Shown here: piece by piece, positions 26,798-35,522 of the stretch
Layout: each line of letters begins with the position of its first letter
Numbering within the stretch: position 1 is the stretch's first letter
NCBI GenBank assembly: GCA_004020315.1
Contig: SAQG01000010.1
Location: forward strand, 62,001 to 126,000
Length of the DNA: 64,000 nt
Reading direction: 5' to 3'
DNA from: Mesorhizobium sp.
GTDB lineage: Bacteria > Pseudomonadota > Alphaproteobacteria > Rhizobiales > Rhizobiaceae
Notes under the pieces: generated by a model
Databases searched by the model: none
What the model was told of the DNA's origin: nothing
What the model saw: only the letters and a program-made list of their open reading frames with translations
Program-made: the position numbers and the translations under genes

Positions 26798-27427
26798 ATG
26801 ACAGAACGCGCCGACGATCGTGAGGAGAGTCTGACGGCCGCCACCGAGGCGCGCGGACTGGAGGCGCTCGTCTCCCGCGCAACGCGTGCAGGCAAGGGGC
26901 CGGCGCCGGTGGAGCGCTGGAATCCGGCCTTTTGCGGCGAGCTCGACATGGAGATCAGAGAGGACGGCACCTGGTTCTACCAGGGCACGCCGATCGGCCG
27001 CATGGCGCTGGTGCAGCTGTTTTCTTCCGTGCTGCGCAAGGACGAAGACGGCAAGACCTATCTGGTGACGCCGGTGGAAAAGGTCGGCATCCGCGTCGTC
27101 GACGCGCCTTTCATCGCCGTCGAGATGGACGTGTCCGGCACCGGCGATGGCCAAGTCATCACTTTCCGCACCAATGTCGGCGACGTGGTCGAGGCCGGGC
27201 CGGACCATCCGCTGCGCTTCGTCGACGAGGACGCGACCGGTGGGCTGAAACCCTATGTGCTGGTGCGCGGGCGGCTGGAAGCGCTGGTGGCGCGGCCGGT
27301 CATGTACGAACTGGTCGAGCACGGCGAAGAGATCGAGGTCGGTGGCAGAAGGATGTTTGCCGTCCGCTCGAAGGGCGCGGTCTATCCGATCATGCCGGTG
27401 GAAAGACTGCAGCGGCTGAGCGCATGA
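26798..27427 (+). CDS. DUF1285 family protein
   Basis: A 209-residue protein recognised as DUF1285 (REDGTWFYQGTPIGRMALVQ; LVTPVEKVGIRVVDAPFIAV). The family fold is beta-rich and its role is unknown. A GTG two codons upstream (26792) is an alternative start. The stop overlaps an ATG that opens a 15-codon micro-ORF leading into the Nudix gene, so this gene, the Nudix hydrolase and the CCA-adding enzyme are very likely one operon. It is divergent from moxR. Confidence 0.85.
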   Translation: MTERADDREESLTAATEARGLEALVSRATRAGKGPAPVERWNPAFCGELDMEIREDGTWFYQGTPIGRMALVQLFSSVLRKDEDGKTYLVTPVEKVGIRVVDAPFIAVEMDVSGTGDGQVITFRTNVGDVVEAGPDHPLRFVDEDATGGLKPYVLVRGRLEALVARPVMYELVEHGEEIEVGGRRMFAVRSKGAVYPIMPVERLQRLSA

Positions 27428-27458
27428 TCGGGCAGCGTATGACGGACCAGGTGACGCT

Positions 27459-28091
27459 ATGGACCAAGTGACGCGGGCGCCGTTCTCCGCCGAGGATTTT
27501 CGCGCCCGCGTCGCGGCACAGCCGCTGGCGCATGCCGCCGACGATTATGGCGACCATCGCTTCAACCCCGGCCACCCGCGTTTGAAGCTCGCAAAGGCAC
27601 TGCGCGATGCCGCCGTGCTGATCCCGGTGGTCGATCACGGACACGATGCCACGGTTCTGCTCACCAAGCGGGCGGAAAATCTGCGCAACCATTCGGGGCA
27701 GGTGGCCTTTCCCGGCGGCACGATCGACCCTACCGACCCGAGCCCGGAGGCGGCGGCATTGCGCGAGACATTCGAGGAGATCGGTCTTGGCCAGGACCGG
27801 ATCGAGATCATCGGCCGCATGCCCGATTACGTCACCGGCAGCGGCTACCGGATCGCCCCGGTGCTGGGAATAGTGCGGCCGGGTTTTTCACTGACGCTGA
27901 ATTCCGATGAGGTCGACGCCGCCCTCGAAGTGCCGCTGCGCTTTCTGATGGACCCGGCCAACCACGGCCGCGACAGCCGCATGTGGAACGACCTCGAATG
28001 GGTCTTCTACGAGATGCCCTATGACGGACAACGCATCTGGGGCGTCACCGCCGGTATCATTCGGACGCTCTATGAAAGGCTCTATACGTGA
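27459..28091 (+). CDS. Nudix hydrolase, CoA pyrophosphatase type
   Basis: A 210-residue Nudix protein. The Nudix box spans about residues 86-108 (GGTIDPTDPSPEAAALRETF, then EEIG), preceded by NLRNHSGQVAFPGG. The LxxxxGQVAFPGG context is typical of CoA pyrophosphatases, which cleave coenzyme A to phosphopantetheine and 3',5'-ADP. The start context is tandemly duplicated just upstream. It overlaps the CCA-adding enzyme gene by four bases (GTGA). Confidence 0.88.
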   Translation: MDQVTRAPFSAEDFRARVAAQPLAHAADDYGDHRFNPGHPRLKLAKALRDAAVLIPVVDHGHDATVLLTKRAENLRNHSGQVAFPGGTIDPTDPSPEAAALRETFEEIGLGQDRIEIIGRMPDYVTGSGYRIAPVLGIVRPGFSLTLNSDEVDAALEVPLRFLMDPANHGRDSRMWNDLEWVFYEMPYDGQRIWGVTAGIIRTLYERLYT

Positions 28092-29356
28092 GCGGCCGGG
28101 TGTCGCTCGAGGGCAAAGCCGACTGGCTCGGCGAAAGGCACCTGCAGCGCCTGCTGGCGGCTTTGGCGGATGGCGGTGAGGAGGCGCGTGTTGCCGGCGG
28201 CGCGGTGCGCAATGCGCTCATCGGCCAGCCGGTCGCCGACATCGACATCGCCACCACGACCGTGCCCGATGAAACCATCCGCCGTGCCGAGGCCGCGGGC
28301 TTCAAGGCCGTGCCGACCGGCATCGAGCACGGCACCGTCACGATTGTCGCCGGCGGGAAGCCGTTCGAGGTGACCACGCTGCGCGCCGATATCGAGACCG
28401 ACGGACGGCGGGCCAAGGTGTCGTTCGGGCGCGACTGGAAAACCGACGCGCAACGGCGCGATTTCACCATCAACGCGCTCTATGCCGAGGCTGACGGGAC
28501 GATCGTCGACCTGGTCGGCGGCATTGCCGATATCGAGGCGCGCCGGCTGCGCTTCATCGGCGATCCGGAGGCGCGCATTCGCGAGGATTATCTGCGCATC
28601 CTGCGCTTTTTCCGCTTCTTCGCCTGGTTTGGCGACGGCCGGCCGGATGCCGAAGGGCTGAAGGCTTGTGCCCGGCTCAAGGAGGGGCTGAGCCAACTCT
28701 CGGTCGAGCGCGTCTGGTCCGAGCTGAAGAAGCTGCTGTCGGCCCCGGATCCATCGCGCGCCCTGCTGTGGATGCGCCAGGCCGGCGTGCTCACCAGTGT
28801 TCTGCCGGAGAGCGAGAAATGGGGAATCGATGCGATCCATGCGTTGACCAGGGCCGAGAAGGATCTGGGCTGGATGCCGGACCCGCTGCTCAGGCTGGAA
28901 GCGATCGTGCCGCCGGACGCCGGGCGGCTGAAGACGCTGGCTGAGCGGCTGAGATTCTCCGTCAGCGACGCCGGCCGTCTCAGGCAGTGGGCGCTGACAG
29001 CGCCTGTCGAGCCGAAGACGACCGAAGCGGAACTCGCAAAACGGCTCTATCGTGGCGATCATCAGGGCTTTGTCGATCGCTTGCGGCTGTCGCTCGCTTC
29101 GGCTCGAGCCCGTGCCGTCGAGGACGATGACGCGCTGCTAGAAGCCGGCGGCTTCTCGCGCCTGCTGGCCTTTGCCGGAAAATGGAAAAAGCCCGACTTT
29201 CCGCTCAAGGGCGCTGACCTGACGACGCTTGGCGCGTCGCCCGGGCCGAAACTCGGCACAACCCTGAAAAAACTGGAAAACGAGTGGATCGAGTCCGGCT
29301 TTGCGCTGGATCGCGGCGCACTTCTCAAGCGCGCCGCAGAAGCACTCGAAAATTAA
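28088..29356 (+). CDS. cca: CCA tRNA nucleotidyltransferase
   Basis: A 422-residue class II nucleotidyltransferase that builds or repairs the tRNA 3' CCA end. The head domain shows GGAVRNALIGQPVADIDIAT with the DxD catalytic pair. RRDFTINALYAEADGT and the neck motif EDYLRILRFFRFFAWFG follow. Translation starts at GTG 28088, overlapping the Nudix stop. A poly(A) polymerase is an alternative, but a single copy of this alphaproteobacterial type normally has the CCA function. Confidence 0.92.
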   Translation: MSGRVSLEGKADWLGERHLQRLLAALADGGEEARVAGGAVRNALIGQPVADIDIATTTVPDETIRRAEAAGFKAVPTGIEHGTVTIVAGGKPFEVTTLRADIETDGRRAKVSFGRDWKTDAQRRDFTINALYAEADGTIVDLVGGIADIEARRLRFIGDPEARIREDYLRILRFFRFFAWFGDGRPDAEGLKACARLKEGLSQLSVERVWSELKKLLSAPDPSRALLWMRQAGVLTSVLPESEKWGIDAIHALTRAEKDLGWMPDPLLRLEAIVPPDAGRLKTLAERLRFSVSDAGRLRQWALTAPVEPKTTEAELAKRLYRGDHQGFVDRLRLSLASARARAVEDDDALLEAGGFSRLLAFAGKWKKPDFPLKGADLTTLGASPGPKLGTTLKKLENEWIESGFALDRGALLKRAAEALEN

Positions 29357-29361
29357 GCAAA

Positions 29362-29547
29362 TCAGGCCGCGTCGCGGGGCTTTTCGATGCGCGAACGGAT
29401 GGCTTCGATCATCGTCTCGCGGATAATCGTCTCGCCATGCGTCTCACGCATATGCTCGACCGCTCGCCGCATGACTTCGGCTTCCTCGTCGGCGCGCGTA
29501 TGCCAGTCACAACCCGGAACGAGCGAGCCGCAGTGGAATTCCTTCAT
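29362..29547 (-). CDS. DUF1059 domain small protein
   Basis: A 61-residue protein recognised as DUF1059: two early Cys residues in EFHCGSLVPGCDWHTRAD, then a helical tail (MRRAVEHMRETHGETIIRET). ATG at 29547 is preceded by GGAGAA, and longer openings extend into unlikely sequence. Function unknown; the paired Cys/His residues could bind metal. Confidence 0.8.
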   Translation of the reverse strand: MKEFHCGSLVPGCDWHTRADEEAEVMRRAVEHMRETHGETIIRETMIEAIRSRIEKPRDAA

Positions 29548-29712
29548 CGGATTTCTCCCTTCCTCCTCGGAGCGTCGCATCTGCGCTGACACGGAAGCTC
29601 CAGCACCTTCGATCGACGCATGATCCCTGTCGGAAACCGGTTCGGTTTTTCGGGTCATGCACGGGGAAGCAAGCATAACACGATCGAATGGTTTTTGGTT
29701 GCTGCAGAGACC

Positions 29713-29740
29713 AAAAAAGGCGGAGCATCGCTGCTCCGCC
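29713..29740 (-). terminator. Intrinsic terminator, minus strand
   Basis: Nine-bp stem GGCGGAGCA/TGCTCCGCC with a TCGC loop, followed on the minus strand by six T residues. It lies 77 bases beyond the stop of the DUF1344 gene. Between them the sequence holds repeats of GTCTTGCTC. Confidence 0.85.
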
Positions 29741-29817
29741 CTCTTACGCTACCCCGGAGACAAGACTGTGTCTTGCTCTCTGAGGCAAGACCTCGTCTTG
29801 CTCCAGCGGGCAGGCCA

Positions 29818-30078
29818 TCACTTCACGATCCTGACTGCCTCGGCAATTTTGTGATTGCCGCTCATGTCCCACGAAACGCGGACCTTTTCGCCGGCCTTCA
29901 GGCCAGGATCCTTAAAGGCCTTGGGCAGCGTAAAGGTAGATCCGTCATCCAGAACAAGGCTCATGGCCGTTCCATCATAGGTCTTGACAGTGCCCGTGGT
30001 GTGCTTGACCGCTGCGAAGGCAGCGCCACCAGAGGCAAGAACGGCAGCAGCCGCAACCGACATAATAAGCTTGCGCAT
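29818..30078 (-). CDS. DUF1344 small exported protein
   Basis: An 86-residue protein with a signal peptide (MRKLIMSVAAAAVLASGG, cleavage after AFA). The mature part is a small beta domain (TGTVKTYDGTAMSLVLDDGS; FKDPGLKAGEKVRVSWDMSG) matching DUF1344, a family common in Rhizobiales and of unknown role. ATG 30078 gives a proper signal peptide; the longer frame does not. Confidence 0.85.
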   Translation of the reverse strand: MRKLIMSVAAAAVLASGGAAFAAVKHTTGTVKTYDGTAMSLVLDDGSTFTLPKAFKDPGLKAGEKVRVSWDMSGNHKIAEAVRIVK

Positions 30079-30324
30079 GGCATGCTCTCCTGGAAAATGA
30101 GGGCACCATTTTGCGAAGGTGCCCCATTCAATCATGGGCCGTCCGGTCGCGTCGGGTCGCGGTTCTTGGGAGGACGAACCGCCGGCGTTTCCCGGCCCAG
30201 AACGAAAAATAGTCCTGTGTTTTCAAATGGATATTAGACGAAAAAGATATTCTGCGCGCCACATTCACCGCCAAAATCAAACGATTTGGACCTGATTGCG
30301 GCTCACGTCCAACTCACCGAGATT

Positions 30325-31239
30325 TTACGGCCATTTCACCTCTGGCGGCAGGCTGGACAGGATCGAGGCGACGTTGCCGCCGGTCTTCAGTCCGAAGATG
30401 GTGCCGCGATCGTGAAGCAAGTTGAATTCGACATAGCGGCCGCGGCGAATGAGCTGTTCTTCGCGGTCGCCGTCGGTCCAGTTGTCGTTGAAATTGGCCC
30501 GCACCAGATGTCCGTAGACGACGAGAAAAGATCGCCCGACATCCTGGACGAAGTTGAAATCGGCATCCCAGCCGCCTTTGTCTTCATCCGAATGCAGCCA
30601 GTCGAAGAAGATGCCGCCGGTGCCGCGCGGTTCGTCGCGGTGCGGCAGATAGAAATACTCGTCGCACCAGGCCTTGAATTTCGCGTGGTCGGCAACGCCA
30701 GCGTTCTTCTCGCAGGCGAATTGCATGGCGCGGTGGAAGGCGACGGTGTCCGGGTCGTCCTGGGTGCGGCGCCGGTCGAGCACCGGCGTCAGGTCGGCGC
30801 CGCCGCCGAACCACTGGCGCGAGGTGACGACCATGCGGGTGTTCATGTGCACGGCCGGCACATTGGGGTTCCACGGATGGGCGATCAGCGAAATGCCGCT
30901 CGCCCAGAAGCGCGGGTCTTCCTCGGCGCCCGGCATCTGCTTTCTGAACTCCGGCGAGAACTCGCCATAGACGGTGGAGGTGTGGACGCCGACCTTCTCG
31001 AAGACGCGGCCACGCATCATCGACATGATGCCGCCGCCGCCCTTGCCGGCGTCGCGCTCCCACGGCGTCTTTTCGAAGCGGCCGGGCGACCATGAGGCCT
31101 GCGGCCCCTGCAGGTCCTGCTCGATCTGCTCGAAGGCGGTGCAGATGCGCTCGCGCAGCGTCTCGAACCACAGCCGCGCCTTCATCTTCTTCTGTTCGAT
31201 GTCGGCCGGCAGCCCGGCCGGTATCTCGGGTCGTTGCAA
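30325..31239 (-). CDS. hemF: Oxygen-dependent coproporphyrinogen III oxidase
   Basis: A 304-residue enzyme that converts coproporphyrinogen III to protoporphyrinogen IX with O2, in haem synthesis. Conserved stretches include [46 protein letters not shown] and the C-terminal [20 protein letters not shown]. Full length for the family. It stands alone, divergent from a small hypothetical gene. Confidence 0.97.
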   Translation of the reverse strand: MQRPEIPAGLPADIEQKKMKARLWFETLRERICTAFEQIEQDLQGPQASWSPGRFEKTPWERDAGKGGGGIMSMMRGRVFEKVGVHTSTVYGEFSPEFRKQMPGAEEDPRFWASGISLIAHPWNPNVPAVHMNTRMVVTSRQWFGGGADLTPVLDRRRTQDDPDTVAFHRAMQFACEKNAGVADHAKFKAWCDEYFYLPHRDEPRGTGGIFFDWLHSDEDKGGWDADFNFVQDVGRSFLVVYGHLVRANFNDNWTDGDREEQLIRRGRYVEFNLLHDRGTIFGLKTGGNVASILSSLPPEVKWP

Positions 31240-31344
31240 ATGCTGTCTCCGGTTGCGGGGCGTACCCCGACAAATGACTCGTCTTTTCAGGCCGCGATCC
31301 CTAATCTCTTAAGTGCAAGGGTCAAGTATGAATGGAGTTCTTTC

Positions 31345-31602
31345 GTGCGCACCCCGGCAAGACCGCCGCTGGATGGCCTGAAGAAGAGGCTCGACCGTTC
31401 GCGCGCCGAGCGCGAGCGCATGCCGCGCGACGGGTTCCTGCGCGAGACCTTCGTCCTGCCGCGCTCCGATGCGCGGCTCAAGGCGAAGGAGTGGTTCGAG
31501 CGCTTTCCCAAGCAGGCCTACTGGACCGAGATCGAAAGCTGGTTCGAGCGGCCTGGCGACGTCATCGAATTCACGATCAGGCGATTGCCCGCGGCGGATT
31601 AG
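31345..31602 (+). CDS. Conserved hypothetical basic protein
   Basis: An 85-residue protein rich in Arg and Lys ([20 protein letters not shown]), ending in a Trp-rich segment ([20 protein letters not shown]). GTG at 31345 is chosen because GGAG lies seven bases upstream. No family with known function is recognised. It converges on soxR with a four-base overlap of the 3' ends. Confidence 0.7.
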   Translation: MRTPARPPLDGLKKRLDRSRAERERMPRDGFLRETFVLPRSDARLKAKEWFERFPKQAYWTEIESWFERPGDVIEFTIRRLPAAD

Positions 31603-32045
31603 CGAGCGACCAACAACCGCCTTGCGCCCGGCCCTTGGGCGCTCAGCCGGTCTTCCTTGTTCCGCAACGGGCATTTGTCAATCGACATGCAGCCGCAGCC
31701 AATGCAGTCGGTCAGCCCGTCGCGCAGCTTCTTCAGCTGGGCAATCTTCTGATCGAGCTGGTCACGCCAGGCCGTTGAAAGCAGATTCCAGTCCTCGCGC
31801 GTCGGCGTGCGGCCTTCCGGCAGCGATTCAAGTGCGGCACCGATTTCGGCCAGCGAGATGCCGACCTCCTGCGCGATCCTGATGATCGCCACACGTCGCA
31901 GCACGTCGCGGCCGTAGCGTCGCTGGTTGCCTGATGTGCGGTGGCTGCGGATCAGTCCGCGCGCCTCGTAGAAATGCAGCGCCGACACCGCCACCCCGCT
32001 TCGTGCAGCCACCTGGCCGACCGTCAATTCCGTTGCCGCAGCCAT
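31599..32045 (-). CDS. soxR: Redox-sensitive transcriptional activator SoxR
   Basis: A 148-residue MerR-family regulator. The N-terminal winged helix reads [20 protein letters not shown]. The [2Fe-2S] cluster ligands are visible as [12 protein letters not shown] near residue 121 (C-x2-C-x-C-x5-C). It senses redox-cycling compounds or superoxide through that cluster. A matching operator lies just upstream. No soxS or intact efflux gene is next to it, so its targets are elsewhere or lost. Confidence 0.95.
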   Translation of the reverse strand: MAAATELTVGQVAARSGVAVSALHFYEARGLIRSHRTSGNQRRYGRDVLRRVAIIRIAQEVGISLAEIGAALESLPEGRTPTREDWNLLSTAWRDQLDQKIAQLKKLRDGLTDCIGCGCMSIDKCPLRNKEDRLSAQGPGARRLLVAR

Positions 32046-32058
32046 TTGAATTTTCCGC

Positions 32059-32087
32059 TTGACCTCAAGTTAGGTTGAGCTTGTAAC
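32059..32087 (+). promoter_or_regulatory. SoxR box within a divergent promoter
   Basis: CCTCAAGTTAGGTTGAGC at 32063-32080 is an imperfect palindrome close to the remembered SoxR box (CCTCAAGTTAACTTGAGG). It is embedded between a -35 TTGACC (32059) and a -10-like TGTAAC with the long 18-19 base spacer typical of MerR-type activation. The promoter points right, away from soxR, toward a region with no proper gene on that strand. Confidence 0.65.
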
Positions 32088-32214
32088 GAAGAAACCCTGG
32101 ACATGCAAACCGCAGGAGAAGGCGATGTGCGCCTGGGTGAGAATGACAAGAGAGGGCGCGGTCGTCGGCCAGAAAGCCGCCATGATCGCGGCGCCCGCCG
32201 ACAGTCTGCGAATC

Positions 32215-32673
32215 CTATCCGAGCTGCCGGATCGCCTCGCCGGCCACCATGGCGACGGAAAGCGCGACGTTGATGCTGCGCGCGCCGGGCTGCATCGGGA
32301 TGATCAGTCGCGCATCCGCCGCCCGGTGGACAGGATCCGGCACGCCTGCGGATTCACGGCCGAACAAAAGAATGTCGGTATCGGCGAAGGCGAACTCTGT
32401 GTAGGCGATCGCGGCTCTGGTCGACAGCAGCACCAGCCGCCGCGCTTCGCCTCTGCGCCAGTTCTCGAAGGCTTGCCAGTCGACGTGCCGGGTCAACGCC
32501 GCCATTTCGAGATAGTCCATGCCGGCCCGTTTCAGCGCCCGGTCGGAGAGCGGGAAGCCGGCCGGTTCGATGATATCGACGCCGAGGCCGAGGCAAGCGG
32601 CGAAGCGCAGGATTGTCCCGGTGTTGCCGGCGATATCCGGCTGGTAGAGCGCGATGCGGAGACGATCGTTCAT
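32215..32673 (-). CDS. trmL: tRNA (cytidine/uridine-2'-O-)-methyltransferase TrmL
   Basis: A 152-residue SPOUT methyltransferase that 2'-O-methylates the wobble base (position 34) of leucine tRNAs. The start ALYQPDIAGNTGTILRFAAC, the middle LLFGRESAGVPDPVH and the knot motif LIIPMQPGARSINVALSVAM are all conserved. Length is normal. Its upstream region leads into the leader of the ABC exporter locus on the other strand. Confidence 0.95.
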   Translation of the reverse strand: MNDRLRIALYQPDIAGNTGTILRFAACLGLGVDIIEPAGFPLSDRALKRAGMDYLEMAALTRHVDWQAFENWRRGEARRLVLLSTRAAIAYTEFAFADTDILLFGRESAGVPDPVHRAADARLIIPMQPGARSINVALSVAMVAGEAIRQLG

Positions 32674-32813
32674 TTTCGCGCTCTTTTGATCCGTGGCAGA
32701 TCGGCCACAGGGGTCTCGCGGTTTTGGAAATTGCTGGACTGGCGGGTGGTCATTTTCTGCGAAGTCGGTTATACGCCGGGCATTGTCAACCCGAACCGAT
32801 GGAGGGGTAATTC

Positions 32814-32891
32814 ATGATGATCATGTACATCCAGCGCCCCTCTTGTGGGCTTACCAGCCTGTCGGCGGTTTCGGTACGACGATTCTCCTGA
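32814..32891 (+). CDS. Possible 25-residue leader peptide
   Basis: A short frame (MMIMYIQRPSCGLTSL then nine more residues) with an excellent ribosome site, GGAGGGG, six bases upstream. A hairpin (32922-32938) and a second ribosome site with ATG 32958 follow. The arrangement looks like a translated leader for the ABC exporter genes downstream, but no stall motif is recognised and expression is not proven. Confidence 0.4.
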   Translation: MMIMYIQRPSCGLTSLSAVSVRRFS

Positions 32892-32921
32892 TCTTTTAGA
32901 CTTCAATCGCACCGATTCCCG

Positions 32922-32938
32922 CCGAAACCTCTTTTCGG
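32922..32938 (+). promoter_or_regulatory. Small hairpin after leader ORF
   Basis: CCGAAA/TTTCGG stem with a five-base loop between the 25-codon leader ORF and the next ribosome site (GAAGGA). It could be part of an attenuator or could be incidental. Confidence 0.35.
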
Positions 32939-32957
32939 TCTTCGAAGGAATCCTGCG

Positions 32958-33593
32958 ATGTTTTTCAAGCTGTCGAAGGGGTTGAACGCCCCACCTGAAC
33001 ACGCCTCTGGTCAATCCCGGTCTTCGCTGGCCCGGTCTTCGCTGGCCCGGCCTTCGCTGGCCCGGCCTCCGCTGGCCTTGCCTTTCGCCGGCCATTGGCC
33101 CGCGAACAGGCCGGACTCACCCTTTTTTCCGTATTTTCACATGGAGGACGGACCGATGTTCGATCCCTGCAAAATTCCCGGCTCAAGAAATCTGCATGAG
33201 CGCAGGATGGCGACCTGGGCGCTTTTGGTCGGCGAAACCTACTCGTCGGCGTCTCACGCCGAGACCCGCCGGCGCCCGCATCGCGGCATGCTGCCGGACG
33301 TCGATTTCTCGCGCGCGGTTCCCGACCGGAGCCGGCCGTCGCTGGTGCGCCGGATCATCAAGCTGATCCGGCCCGGCGCAGAAACAGGCGCGAAACTCCG
33401 GGTCGTCGACACAGCGCTGTCAGGATCGTCAAACGAGCCCGTCGGCGAAAAGCCCGCGGCATCCTATATTGCGCGAAGCAGGACCGGCGGCCCGGGTGAT
33501 TCCGGGACGCCGGTTCTTGCCGCCACGCGATGCCATGACGCTGCCCCGGACGCTGCGCGCTCCCAGGACGCTAAGTGCTCCCGCGCCGCGTGA
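32958..33593 (+). CDS. Uncertain ORF with RSSLA/RPSLA repeats upstream of ABC exporter
   Basis: A 211-codon frame starting with MFFKLSKGLNAPPEHASG after a GAAGGA ribosome site. Residues 20-41 are four pentapeptides encoded by a 15-base tandem repeat. A better-looking internal start is ATG 33156 (MFDPCKIPGSRNLHERRMAT), preceded by GGAGGA, giving 145 residues rich in Arg and Pro. No family is recognised, and the last third looks non-coding (AATRCHDAAPDAARSQ). Only the 33156-33450 part shows codon use like real genes. Confidence 0.4.
   Translation: MFFKLSKGLNAPPEHASGQSRSSLARSSLARPSLARPPLALPFAGHWPANRPDSPFFPYFHMEDGPMFDPCKIPGSRNLHERRMATWALLVGETYSSASHAETRRRPHRGMLPDVDFSRAVPDRSRPSLVRRIIKLIRPGAETGAKLRVVDTALSGSSNEPVGEKPAASYIARSRTGGPGDSGTPVLAATRCHDAAPDAARSQDAKCSRAA
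33016..33075. repeat. 15-base tandem repeat, four units
   Basis: Four consecutive units of CCCGGTCTTCGCTGG, the third and fourth with one and two changes. It keeps frame in the overlapping ORF (RSSLA, RSSLA, RPSLA, RPPLA). A fifth degenerate unit follows. Confidence 0.85.
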
Positions 33594-33622
33594 GCGAAAA
33601 CGAGCATGTGAGTACCGAGACA

Positions 33623-35497
33623 ATGTTCCGCTGGTTTGAAACAAGGCTCGATCCGTTCCCTGCCGAGGAGCCGGTCGAGCCGCCGAAGACGCTGATCGCC
33701 TTCTGCGTGCACTATACGCGCGGGGCCTGGCCCTACATCGCTGTCGATGCGATGCTGGTCACGGCTATCGCCCTTGCCGAAGTGTGGATGTTCGGTTTCA
33801 TGGGCCGGATCGTCGACTGGCTGTCGGCGCAGAATCGCGAGACGTTCCTGCAGACCGAAGGCTGGAAGCTCGCCGGCATGGCCTTCATCGTGGTTTTCGC
33901 ACTGCCGGCGACGGTCTGGTTCCATGCGCTCCTCAACCAGCAGACGCTGATGGGCAACTATCCGATGCGTATCCGCTGGCAGGTGCATCGCTACCTGCTC
34001 AAGCAGTCGATGGCCTTCTATCAGGACGAGTTCGCCGGACGCATCGCGACCAAGCTGATGCAGACGGCGCTCGCCGTGCGCGAATGCGTCATCAAGCTCA
34101 TCGACGTGCTCAATTATGTCGTGGTCTATTTCCTCGGCATGCTGTTCATTGTCGGCTCGGCCGACTGGCGGCTGGCGGCACCGCTTGCCGTCTGGCTTGC
34201 CGGCTATGTCTTGCTCTTGCGCTATTTCATCCCGCGATTGGGCAAGGTCGGCGAGGAGCAGGCCAACGCGCGCTCGACCATGACCGGCCGCGTCGTCGAC
34301 AGCTACTCCAACATCCAGACGGTCAAGCTGTTCTCGCATGCGCGGCGCGAGGCGTCCTTCGCCCGGGAAGGCATGGCCGGCTTTCTCGATACGGTCTACC
34401 GGTCGATGCGGCTGGTGACGCAACTCTACGGTCTGCTCTACGTCCTGAACTCGCTGCTGTTGTTTTCGGTCACCGCGATCTCGCTCTGGCTGTGGCTCGG
34501 GCAGGTAGTGACGATCGGCGCCGTCGCTCTGGTCATCGGCCTCGTTCTTCGGCTTTGGGGCATGTCGCAATGGATCATGTGGGAGATGTCCACGCTGTTC
34601 GAGAATATCGGCACGGTGCAGGACGGCATCAGCTCGATCTCGCTGCCGCGCGTCGTCGAAGACAGGCCTGGCGCCAAGGACATTGTCGTGACCAAGGGCG
34701 AGATCCGTTTCGAGGACATCCGCTTCCACTACGGCAAACAGAAAGGCATGATCGAAAGCCTGTCGCTGACGGTGAAGCCGGGCGAAAAGGTCGGCATCGT
34801 CGGCCGCTCGGGCGCCGGCAAGTCGACGCTGGTCAACCTTCTTTTGCGCTTCTACGACCTTGAAAGCGGCAAGATCCTGATCGACGGCCAGGACATCGCG
34901 GCGGTGACGCAGGACTCGCTGCGCGCCCAGATCGCCATGGTCACGCAGGACACCTCGCTACTGCATCGTTCGGTGCGCGAGAACATCCTTTATGGCCGGC
35001 CGGACGCCAGCAACGAGATGCTGATCGAGGCAGCACGCCGCGCCGAGGCACTTGATTTCATATCAAAGCTTTCGGACGCCAGTGGCCGCACGGGTTTCGA
35101 TGCGCATGTCGGCGATCGCGGCGTCAAATTGTCCGGCGGCCAGCGGCAACGCATCGCCATTGCCCGTGTTATGCTGAAGGACGCGCCGATCCTCATTCTC
35201 GACGAGGCGACGTCTGCGCTCGATTCGGAGGCCGAGGCGGCGATCCAGGAGAACCTTTACAAGCTCATGCAAGGCAAGACCGTCATCGCCATCGCGCACC
35301 GGCTCTCGACCATCGCGGCAATGGACCGGCTCGTCGTCATGGACAAGGGCCGCGTCATCGAGGAAGGTTCGCACGAGGAACTCGTCGCCAGCGGCGGGCT
35401 CTATGCCCAGCTTTGGCAGCGCCAGTCGGGCGGCTTCCTGCTCGACGACGGTGCCGCCGCCAACGATGCCATCGTCAAGGGTCAAGCAGCTGAATGA
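33623..35497 (+). CDS. ABC exporter half-transporter (membrane plus ATPase), first subunit
   Basis: A 624-residue fused permease/ATPase. Residues 40-330 hold six membrane segments. The ATPase shows Walker A VGRSGAGKSTLVNLL, Q loop (AMVTQDTSLLHRS), signature KLSGGQRQRIAIARVM, Walker B ILILDEATSALDSE and the H loop IAIAHRLST, all canonical. ATG 33623 (MFRWFETRLDPFP) is preferred; GTG 33608 is possible. It pairs with the next gene, 26 bases on, which is similar throughout, so the two probably form a heterodimer. The exported compound is unknown. Confidence 0.88.
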   Translation: MFRWFETRLDPFPAEEPVEPPKTLIAFCVHYTRGAWPYIAVDAMLVTAIALAEVWMFGFMGRIVDWLSAQNRETFLQTEGWKLAGMAFIVVFALPATVWFHALLNQQTLMGNYPMRIRWQVHRYLLKQSMAFYQDEFAGRIATKLMQTALAVRECVIKLIDVLNYVVVYFLGMLFIVGSADWRLAAPLAVWLAGYVLLLRYFIPRLGKVGEEQANARSTMTGRVVDSYSNIQTVKLFSHARREASFAREGMAGFLDTVYRSMRLVTQLYGLLYVLNSLLLFSVTAISLWLWLGQVVTIGAVALVIGLVLRLWGMSQWIMWEMSTLFENIGTVQDGISSISLPRVVEDRPGAKDIVVTKGEIRFEDIRFHYGKQKGMIESLSLTVKPGEKVGIVGRSGAGKSTLVNLLLRFYDLESGKILIDGQDIAAVTQDSLRAQIAMVTQDTSLLHRSVRENILYGRPDASNEMLIEAARRAEALDFISKLSDASGRTGFDAHVGDRGVKLSGGQRQRIAIARVMLKDAPILILDEATSALDSEAEAAIQENLYKLMQGKTVIAIAHRLSTIAAMDRLVVMDKGRVIEEGSHEELVASGGLYAQLWQRQSGGFLLDDGAAANDAIVKGQAAE

Positions 35498-35522
35498 TGG
35501 GCAGCAGAATGATGGCCGCCGA

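Noticed and set aside
32125..32817. Plus-strand open frame with a very good ribosome site after the SoxR box
   Set aside because: It runs antisense through trmL with a low-complexity product. The promoter was kept as a finding, but the frame was not called a gene.
33156..33593. Claim that the repeat-containing ORF is a defined protein family
   Set aside because: Codon use weakens toward the 3' end and no family is recognised, so it is listed only as uncertain.
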